Origin: Brevibacillus laterosporus DSM 25
Lineage (GTDB): Bacteria; Bacillota; Bacilli; Brevibacillales; Brevibacillaceae
DNA: 64,000 nucleotides
NCBI RefSeq assembly: GCF_002706795.1
Contig: NZ_CP017705.1
Span: forward strand, 1,864,001-1,928,000
Direction: 5' to 3'
Every line of letters starts with the position of its first letter. The first letter of the stretch is position 1. The notes beneath the pieces were generated by a model that did not search any database, was not told where the DNA came from, and saw only the letters and a program-made list of their open reading frames with translations. Shown in pieces: positions 57,607-64,000 of this stretch. The position numbers were made by a program, and so were the translations under genes.

Positions 57607-58857
57607 ATGAGTTGGCTATCTTGGGATTTAAACTTAAAGGTTCGTCTAATTGGAGAGACCTTATTTTCTATCTTTTTATGGATGTTCCTACCCTTCATGG
57701 CTCTGTTTTTTAGTGAAACTTTTGGTAAGGGTACAGCTGGGGTATTATTAATCATTCCCCCGTTACTTAGTGTTGTCATAAGCTTAGTTGGTGGTCGTAT
57801 TTCTGATAAAATGGGGCGTCGTCCCGTCATGCTAATTTCTGTAGCATTTGAGGCCCTCATGTTCCTCCTATTTTTTCTATCCTCTTCACCTTGGATGATG
57901 TACCTTGCTTTTGTCGGATTGAATCTGAGTGCCTCTCTGTATCAACCAGCTAGTGAGGCTATGATCGCAGATTTGACCAGCGAAGAGGACCGAAACTTTG
58001 TGTTTGCGATGTTCTACACAGCCATGAATTTAGGGGTTGTTATCGGCCCTTTGCTTGGTGCCTTTTTCTTTGTAAATTACCGTGATGAACTTATGCTAGC
58101 CTGTATGTTCGTGACTACTATCCTATTTGCCGTCTACTTTTTCGTTTTAAAAGAGACTAGACCAATGGCACCTCAGACTAACTCAGATTTAGTTGATCCA
58201 ACACCCAGTTGGAAAAAAGAATTACAATCCTTTCAAGTTATTTTTAGTGACAAGGTTTTTTCTCTTTACTTGTTAGCTGGTATTTTTGTGTTTATCGCTT
58301 TTTCTCAGATGGATCTTTACATGGCTATCTATATAAAGGAACATGTATTGAATCAACCTTTATTATGGTGGGGAGATTGGACCTTCTCTCTAGGTGGAAC
58401 GTCCTTTTTTGGTTGGATGATGGCTTTGAATGGATTCATGGTAGTAACTCTAACAGCAGCGATGACTCGCTGGATTAGTGCATGGAGCGATCAAAAAGCA
58501 TTTGTGATTGCATCGTTTCTAGGTGGGATGGGCTTTTTCATGATGGCTTTTAGTGAGAATATCTGGTTCCTATTCTTCTGTATGGCAGTTCTTACAATTG
58601 GAGAATTGATCCGCACCCCAATTGCACTAGGCTTCGTTAGTAAACTAGCCCCTGAACATCAACGCGGGCAGTATATGGGTGCCTCCACGCTTCAATTTAC
58701 AATTGGACGCATCTTGGCACCGTTACTCGTTACCTTATCTAATTGGTTTGGTCCACTAATCATTTTCGGGATCATTTTTGGTGTAGCAGTTCTAAGTATC
58801 CTATGCTATCAAAAGATGTTCACCATCATGGCCCGTAAAAATTCCGTCCAAGCTTAA
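57607..58857 (+). CDS. MFS exporter (drug:H+ antiporter-like)
   Basis: A 416-residue membrane transporter with about 12 helices. The loop 2-3 signature GGRISDKMGRRPVM is the major facilitator motif A; a helix near residue 140 (MNLGVVIGPLLGAFF) resembles antiporter motif C. ATG 57607 follows GGAGG at 8 nt; the frame to 57592 lacks a site. The DHA1-like shape and the attenuator-type leader suggest export of an antibiotic or other ribosome-active compound, but the substrate is not visible in the sequence. Confidence 0.88.
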   Translation: MSWLSWDLNLKVRLIGETLFSIFLWMFLPFMALFFSETFGKGTAGVLLIIPPLLSVVISLVGGRISDKMGRRPVMLISVAFEALMFLLFFLSSSPWMMYLAFVGLNLSASLYQPASEAMIADLTSEEDRNFVFAMFYTAMNLGVVIGPLLGAFFFVNYRDELMLACMFVTTILFAVYFFVLKETRPMAPQTNSDLVDPTPSWKKELQSFQVIFSDKVFSLYLLAGIFVFIAFSQMDLYMAIYIKEHVLNQPLLWWGDWTFSLGGTSFFGWMMALNGFMVVTLTAAMTRWISAWSDQKAFVIASFLGGMGFFMMAFSENIWFLFFCMAVLTIGELIRTPIALGFVSKLAPEHQRGQYMGASTLQFTIGRILAPLLVTLSNWFGPLIIFGIIFGVAVLSILCYQKMFTIMARKNSVQA

Positions 58858-58889
58858 AAGCTTTGTCATAGAACCTACATCAAAAAATT

Positions 58890-58928
58890 AGGCCCCTGCT
58901 TCTCATCCTTAGTGAGCGGCAGGGGCCT
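58890..58928. terminator. Bidirectional terminator between convergent genes
   Basis: Ten-base-pair stem AGGCCCCTGC with GCAGGGGCCT, plus an inner CTCA/TGAG stem. Minus-strand tail AATTTTTTG is T-rich. Serves the MFS gene (plus) and the SLH gene (minus). Confidence 0.9.
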
Positions 58929-58957
58929 GTCATCGTTCTACATTTCAACACATGTCG

Positions 58958-61813
58958 TTATTCTTTCGTTTCAACCTTTTCGTTATTTGCCGATTTTTTA
59001 TCATCGACTGGTTTCTCTGTTTCGGCTTTCTGATCCTCTGGCTTAGTAGCTGGAGTTGGCACTACCTCAGGGACAAGGAACTCTTTCATATCAAACTTGC
59101 CCTTCATCCACTTGTACGTATCATCATAAATCTTTCTGGCTTGTTGCTCTTTACTTTGGTAAGCCATCAATAGATTTTTTGAACCAAAATAATACGCATG
59201 GATTTTGTCCTTATCAATTCCGATTTTATGACCGGCAATTAGTTGATTGTAGTAGGTACGATAGAGACGCATATCGCGTAAGAATTTTTCGTCTCCCTCT
59301 ATCTCTACACCCATTCCATACTTATTAGCTACATCTAAGGTGAGCTGAACCCGTTCTATTGGCACTTCATTTGCCTGATAATAGTTAGGTTGAAGGAAAG
59401 CGTAATCGAATCCAAGATCTTTCCATTCCTCTAAACCAGGAGCGCCATAATAGGGAATCCAATAGAACCGGAATCCATGATAATGAACCATATCGGCAGT
59501 ATTGCGAATCAGCTCGCGTTCCTTCGGTGCCGCATCATCTACAAGCTCTTGGAACCAGTAGATTCCCTCTAGCTTTAAATACTTATATTCTGATTGGTAC
59601 CAACGATTAATTAGCTTATCCTTGTACCATGTAACGGCTGCTAAACGGTTTTTATAGGCTTGCTCTTCCCCTACCTTAGCAGGGTCAAAGGATAAGGATG
59701 GTCCATTTTCCTCTAGCTTACCCCAATCGCTCACTTTTGGAGAAGGATAAGGCAACGTTAGTACCACCTTTTCCTTCTTAGTATTTAATACAAGAGAATT
59801 ACGTCGTTTATTTATTTCTAGCATAGCCGAATTTAAGGCATCCAATTGACGACCTGGTTCAAACAGATTGTCCATATAATTCTCCCATGCTGCCTTTGTT
59901 TCGGCCATGTTCGGGAATGGAAGAAACAACATGGTATCAAACATTTGATCAGGGATCGTACCATCTGGCTCAATATAGCCTGCCATTGGTAAAAAGTCAT
60001 CTTTCGTCCAACTACCACGATCTGCATATGCCCCATGGTATACCAGTAGCATATCCTTTACCCGGTCATCTGCCTTATTATCTTCTAAAGGAGTGCTGGT
60101 TTTACTTAAAGGAAAGGAGATTAGCTTGGCTTGTTCGGGCTCTGCCTCGTGTCCATATACCTTCAGTTGTTTAGCAAATGTGAACACTTTTACAGGGAAA
60201 CGTAGTCGAACATATTGCGCATCCAATTCTGGTAAGCTAATACGTAAGGTTCGATCAAGCTTGTTTAATTCACCGGGGGAAACAGCGTGAGTAGCTTTAC
60301 CAGCATACCCCCAAATTTTACCGTCTCTTGATACTTCAACCTCCAGCTCGGAAGGCAGTGTTATTCCGCTTGTTTTCTCTTGTCTGAAGGTAAGCTCTAC
60401 CATATCTAGCGTATGTACCTTATTCAAATCAAGCGTTACTTCACGTCCCATTTGGCGAAGATAACCAGTCCATACATCTGCTGGATCGGTTAATCCACCA
60501 GCGGGACCAGGATATTTTTTCTCTGACTCATTAAACAAAGGATCAGCAGGATCGAGTGATGTTACGGTTACATGGCCGTTTCGAGCATAATTGATCCAAC
60601 CTTCTACCAGCTCTTCCTCTTTTGATTCCTGTTTTTCTTCCTTAGTTGCTTTGCTACTGGCAGTTTCTGTTGCAGATACTACAGACTGACTTGGCTGCTT
60701 TTGTTCGGAAGAGTTTTGATCAGTTGTTGAGTTTTGATCAACGGTTTGTTTCTTATTCTCAGCCTGCTTCGGTTCATCAGCGTTAGACTCAGCACCATTT
60801 GTCTTGGCTTCATCTGTTTTTGCTTGATCCTCCGCCTTTTTCTCATCCTCTACTACACCATGAGTTGTTACCTCTACAGGTATTTGGATACTTTGATATC
60901 CAACCGTTACTGTTATAACTCCTTTACCTGCTACTGCACCCGCTACAAAAGTACCGTCCGCAGAAATATGACCTAGTGCTTTATCGTCAAAAGCAAAGAT
61001 TGGCGTAAATGGTAATGGCTGATCTCCCTCAGGTTTGACCCTGATCTGTTCAGACATACCAGTCATGATCTTGATGCTGGATTGATTAACAGTAAAGCCT
61101 TTTACGTCAGCTTGTTTTTTCCGAAGCTCTACTAGGCGCTCCACTACTACAACAGCATCGCCACGCGTTAACATTTTATCAGGCTGAAATGCTCCTTTAT
61201 AAGCTGTTAGCCAGCCTTGACGTACTGCTTCATAACTAGCCTTTTGAGCAAAGCTAGCTATTTTTTGTTCATCTAAAAAAGTAGCAGGATCAGCTTTTTT
61301 CTCGGTCGTTCCAAATGACAGATGCTGATTAACTCTCTCTAACATTACGGCTAGCTCCTGACGGGTAAGAGGGTCTTTCCCTCCCATACTACCATCAGCT
61401 TTACCTTTAATAATGCCATTATCAGCTAATGTAGAGGCATATGCTTGATACACACTATCTTTTGAGAGATCAGAGAATGTACTTTCTGCATGCTCGCTTG
61501 GCAACAGCCCTAATGCACGAGATAACAGCACAATAAAATCTTGGCGAGATATTTGAGCATTTGGCCTAAACTCAGTAGCCGTCACTCCATTAATGACTTG
61601 CATGCTGGCAAGATGTTTAATTGCTTTTTCTGCATAGTGACCTTTCGTATCTACGAACTCACCATTTCCTAAATAAGCAGAAGAAGATACCGGAATAGAA
61701 GCATCCCCCTCTTTTGCCGCAAAAGCTTGGGTTGGCATGATACCTGAGGTAAACAACAATGCAGTAGCTGTAGCCACACTCATAAGCCTATGAGTAAAAC
61801 CGTTTTTCCACAT
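58958..61813 (-). CDS. SLH and DUF4855 domain wall-associated protein
   Basis: A 951-residue secreted protein from ATG 61813 (AGAGAGG upstream). Signal peptide to about residue 33 (PTQAFAA). Three SLH repeats (about 52-98, 115-162, 178-228), each ending like ISRQDFIVLLSRAL. Then a small Ig-like (BIG2-type) domain to about 325, an 80-residue linker rich in Lys, Glu, Gln and Ser, an F5/8-type carbohydrate-binding-like domain (about 415-555), and a DUF4855 TIM-barrel-like domain (EGIYWFQELVDDA, YWIPYYGAPGLEEW, FDYAFLQPNYY). A Lys/Glu-rich tail ends it. Probably a glycan-active enzyme held on the S-layer side of the wall. Confidence 0.85.
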   Translation of the reverse strand: MWKNGFTHRLMSVATATALLFTSGIMPTQAFAAKEGDASIPVSSSAYLGNGEFVDTKGHYAEKAIKHLASMQVINGVTATEFRPNAQISRQDFIVLLSRALGLLPSEHAESTFSDLSKDSVYQAYASTLADNGIIKGKADGSMGGKDPLTRQELAVMLERVNQHLSFGTTEKKADPATFLDEQKIASFAQKASYEAVRQGWLTAYKGAFQPDKMLTRGDAVVVVERLVELRKKQADVKGFTVNQSSIKIMTGMSEQIRVKPEGDQPLPFTPIFAFDDKALGHISADGTFVAGAVAGKGVITVTVGYQSIQIPVEVTTHGVVEDEKKAEDQAKTDEAKTNGAESNADEPKQAENKKQTVDQNSTTDQNSSEQKQPSQSVVSATETASSKATKEEKQESKEEELVEGWINYARNGHVTVTSLDPADPLFNESEKKYPGPAGGLTDPADVWTGYLRQMGREVTLDLNKVHTLDMVELTFRQEKTSGITLPSELEVEVSRDGKIWGYAGKATHAVSPGELNKLDRTLRISLPELDAQYVRLRFPVKVFTFAKQLKVYGHEAEPEQAKLISFPLSKTSTPLEDNKADDRVKDMLLVYHGAYADRGSWTKDDFLPMAGYIEPDGTIPDQMFDTMLFLPFPNMAETKAAWENYMDNLFEPGRQLDALNSAMLEINKRRNSLVLNTKKEKVVLTLPYPSPKVSDWGKLEENGPSLSFDPAKVGEEQAYKNRLAAVTWYKDKLINRWYQSEYKYLKLEGIYWFQELVDDAAPKERELIRNTADMVHYHGFRFYWIPYYGAPGLEEWKDLGFDYAFLQPNYYQANEVPIERVQLTLDVANKYGMGVEIEGDEKFLRDMRLYRTYYNQLIAGHKIGIDKDKIHAYYFGSKNLLMAYQSKEQQARKIYDDTYKWMKGKFDMKEFLVPEVVPTPATKPEDQKAETEKPVDDKKSANNEKVETKE

Positions 61814-61879
61814 AAAAAACAACCTCTCTCCTTCCCTGAGTCGATCCTAATCTTTGGTATTCGACCCTGTATATGACGT

Positions 61880-63055
61880 TTATCTCTCTTGATCTGTTAC
61901 ATCCCCAGAATTAGTCCGTGGACGCGGTGGACGCGGTCCAAAGAATTGATAGTAATCGACACGCATGTTTCCATTAAATAATTTGCGTTTTTTGCTAGCT
62001 TTCTTGCCAAAATATGACTCAAAATTTTCATCAGAGGTAATCACGTAAGAAGACCATGTATCTAATTTACTAAATACCTGCCCCATGTCACGATACAATC
62101 TTTCTACCGTGCGATAGTCACTTAGACGCTCTCCATACGGCGGATTGCAAATCAGATATCCGTATTTCTTTTTGGAGCTTAAATCTCTCATATCCATCCG
62201 TTGGAAGTGGATTGTGTCATCTACCCCGGCTTCTTCTGCATTTCGTCTCGCTATTTTAATAACCTCTTCATCATAATCGGTTCCGATAATTTCAAGCGGT
62301 CGATCATATTGAGCCAAATCGTGAGTTTCCGCACGCGCATCACGCCATGCTGTACGCGGAATAATCGGCCAGTTCTCCGATACGAATTCTCTGTTCATAC
62401 CAGGAGCGATATTTCTGCCAATCATAGCGGCTTCAATAGGAATCGTACCAGAACCACAGAACGGATCAATCAGAATACGGTCTGGCTTCCAACGTGAAAG
62501 GATAATTAACGAAGCAGCCATCGTTTCCTTGATAGGGGCTGTTCCGATCCAATCACGATAGCCACGTTTATGCAAGCCTGCCCCACTTGTATCAATGGTC
62601 AATGTCGCAATATCCTTTAATAATGCCACTTCAATTTTAAAAGTAGGACCTTCTTCGTTAAACCAACTAGTATTGTAGGTTCTCTTTAGGCTTTCCACAA
62701 CTGCCTTCTTTACGATTGCCTGACAGTCAGATACACTAAACAGCTCCGACTTTACTGATTTTCCCTCAACAGGAAAGTGACCGTTCTCTGGAATAAAATC
62801 AGACCAAGGTAACGCCTTTGTCTTTTCAAATAACTCATCAAAGCTGGTTGCTTTAAATTCTCCAATTTTCAATCGAATGCGATCTGCCGTACGTAGCCAT
62901 AAATTTGTACGCGGAATATCTGAGATATCAGCACGGAACATTACCTTTCCGTTCTCTACCTGCACATTCTCATATCCCATCCCACGTACTTCCTCTGCTA
63001 CTACTGCTTCTAAGCCAAATGCAGCGGTCGCGATTAAATCTACTTGATGTTTCAT
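61880..63055 (-). CDS. THUMP-domain RNA methyltransferase (RlmL/YpsC type)
   Basis: SAM-dependent N2-guanine methyltransferase for 23S rRNA, by family. From ATG 63055 (AGGAG at 7 nt) it has 391 residues: THUMP domain in residues 1-165, then the Rossmann domain with LIDPFCGSGTIPIEAAMIGRN and the catalytic ICNPPYGERL near residue 310. The short single-domain form equals B. subtilis YpsC rather than the long E. coli RlmKL fusion. Divergent to the Fpg-like gene. Confidence 0.9.
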   Translation of the reverse strand: MKHQVDLIATAAFGLEAVVAEEVRGMGYENVQVENGKVMFRADISDIPRTNLWLRTADRIRLKIGEFKATSFDELFEKTKALPWSDFIPENGHFPVEGKSVKSELFSVSDCQAIVKKAVVESLKRTYNTSWFNEEGPTFKIEVALLKDIATLTIDTSGAGLHKRGYRDWIGTAPIKETMAASLIILSRWKPDRILIDPFCGSGTIPIEAAMIGRNIAPGMNREFVSENWPIIPRTAWRDARAETHDLAQYDRPLEIIGTDYDEEVIKIARRNAEEAGVDDTIHFQRMDMRDLSSKKKYGYLICNPPYGERLSDYRTVERLYRDMGQVFSKLDTWSSYVITSDENFESYFGKKASKKRKLFNGNMRVDYYQFFGPRPPRPRTNSGDVTDQER

Positions 63056-63282
63056 GTTTATTCTCCTGTCTTTATGCATCTATTCACGAACTCGATATTT
63101 TTGAAATCAACTCGTCTCATTATAGTATATTTTCCCCCGAAAAACGAAAGGTTCTCCACTTCTTCCTCATTTTTCTCATGAAATTGAAACAGACTATTAC
63201 TGATGAAGGCTTCACGATAAGGAGAAGGTAAACAGAGTTACAAATCCTTGTATTGCCACTCTTGTAAAAGGAGGATACTTCT

Positions 63283-64000
63283 ATGCCAGAACTTCCAGAG
63301 ATGGAGCATTATAGAAGCATGTTAAATCGCTATATCCTAAATAAACCGATTCGACATGTTGAGGTAACGAGAGAGAGAACCATCAATTGCCCTGTCACTA
63401 CCTTTCAACAAGCACTGCTAAATCAAACCATCACAACTGTACAGCGTCGGGGCAAGCATCTATTATTTCATCTAAATAACAATCAGGTTCTTTTGCTCCA
63501 CCTCATGTTATCTGGATTTATGTACTGGGGTACCGATTCCGACAAATTGGATCGGACAGCTCAAGTTACCCTCACCTTTGATCAAAACAAACTGTTTTTC
63601 CATGGGTTACGGCTTGGCTATTTACATATATACACGGACGAGGAGGACATATCACAGCAGCTTGCTCCAATTGGCCCAGAGCCACTGATGCCATTATTTA
63701 CAGCCAATGCTCTAGCCAAGCTGTTGCAAAAGAAACGAACCGTGTTAAAAAAAGCTCTCACGGATCAACATGTCATTGCTGGCATTGGAAATTGTTACTC
63801 TGATGAAATATGTTTTCAAGCAAGGCAGCTACCTCTTAAAAATTGTCAGGAATTATCGACAGCAGATATCCAAGCATTATTTCAAGCATTTCATGAAGTA
63901 TTGACACGCGCTTTACAGCTAGGGGGTTATATGGAGCAACGTTTTTATAAGGATGATCGCCTTACAGGAGGGTACAATCATCATTGCTTGGTCTATGACC
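63283..64000 (+). CDS. Fpg/MutM-like DNA glycosylase paralog (3' end outside window)
   Basis: The frame starts at ATG 63283 (AAAGGAGG at 8 nt) and is open for 239 codons to the edge. MPELPEMEHYRSML holds the N-terminal Pro used for Schiff-base chemistry and Glu3; RRGKHLLFHL holds the Lys equivalent; DQHVIAGIGNCYSDEICFQA is the helix-two-turn-helix. The canonical DxRxFG stretch reads FHGLRLGYL here and PELPEVE reads PELPEME, so it is a divergent paralog rather than the standard MutM. The zinc finger would lie past the window end. Confidence 0.85.
   Translation, partial: MPELPEMEHYRSMLNRYILNKPIRHVEVTRERTINCPVTTFQQALLNQTITTVQRRGKHLLFHLNNNQVLLLHLMLSGFMYWGTDSDKLDRTAQVTLTFDQNKLFFHGLRLGYLHIYTDEEDISQQLAPIGPEPLMPLFTANALAKLLQKKRTVLKKALTDQHVIAGIGNCYSDEICFQARQLPLKNCQELSTADIQALFQAFHEVLTRALQLGGYMEQRFYKDDRLTGGYNHHCLVYD

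Noticed and set aside
62294-62307. Weak match to the same 14-mer (11 of 14)
   Set aside because: Inside the RlmL-type coding region, unrelated pathway; expected at this frequency for a short core.

Overview
The window looks like a chromosomal segment of an endospore-forming Firmicute, most likely Brevibacillus (a low-GC, B. laterosporus-like genome). This rests on spoIIR, spo0F and rpoE (delta), on several S-layer-homology (SLH) proteins, and on gene order shared with the B. subtilis ywl-ywk-ywj and ywi-ywh-ywg-ywf region. Nearly all genes lie on the minus strand. I see no rRNA or tRNA gene, insertion sequence, prophage or CRISPR array.

Layout. 1-887: start of a secreted phosphodiester-glycosidase-like protein (partial). 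1049-12631: conserved housekeeping block mnaA, upp, glyA, ywlG, rpiB, ywlE, mntP, ywlC, spoIIR, prmC, prfA, a sporulation-type lipoprotein, tdk, rpmE. 12754-24308: a radical SAM protein, a LysM/M23 protein, then rho, glpX, murA2, a TalC-type transaldolase, fbaA, spo0F, pyrG, rpoE and a FrnE-like DsbA protein. 24463-36212: a fatty/branched acyl-CoA degradation operon read fadF, thiolase, hydroxyacyl-CoA dehydrogenase, two acyl-CoA dehydrogenases, meaB, a TetR regulator and fused isobutyryl-CoA mutase icmF. Its promoter region carries a perfect FadR-type palindrome. 36552-39619: lysine 2,3-aminomutase behind a clear sigma-54 promoter, with its probable sigma-54 activator upstream. 39697-45959: a membrane protein, ywiB, agmatinase, spermidine synthase, the divergent class A PBP gene pbpG, a small orphan gene and ywhD.

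The accessory parts are two. 46163-52239 is a three-gene cassette of two small SLH proteins and a 1477-residue secreted protein with seven regularly spaced two-cysteine modules; it sits between ywhD and ywgA and the giant gene is translationally coupled to the SLH gene before it. 57213-58857 is an MFS exporter preceded by a roughly 360-nt leader with an 11-codon ORF, a 13-nt perfect long-range complement, and mutually exclusive antiterminator and terminator stems. I read this as a ribosome-mediated attenuator and consider it the best candidate for a new regulatory system here. The rest of the right end holds ywgA, ywfO, an RluA-family pseudouridine synthase, an M29 aminopeptidase, tspO, a large SLH/DUF4855 wall protein, an RlmL-type methyltransferase and the start of an Fpg-like glycosylase.

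Other regulatory signals read from the sequence are a pyrG leader of the reiterative-transcription type (start at GGGCTT plus attenuator), a sigma-F promoter before spoIIR, a sigma-H promoter before spo0F, strong sigma-A promoters before upp and glyA, and many intrinsic terminators. Start codons were moved inward from the longest frame wherever a Shine-Dalgarno sequence decided the matter; those choices are stated per gene. Function names rest on recognised motifs and synteny, not on a database search.
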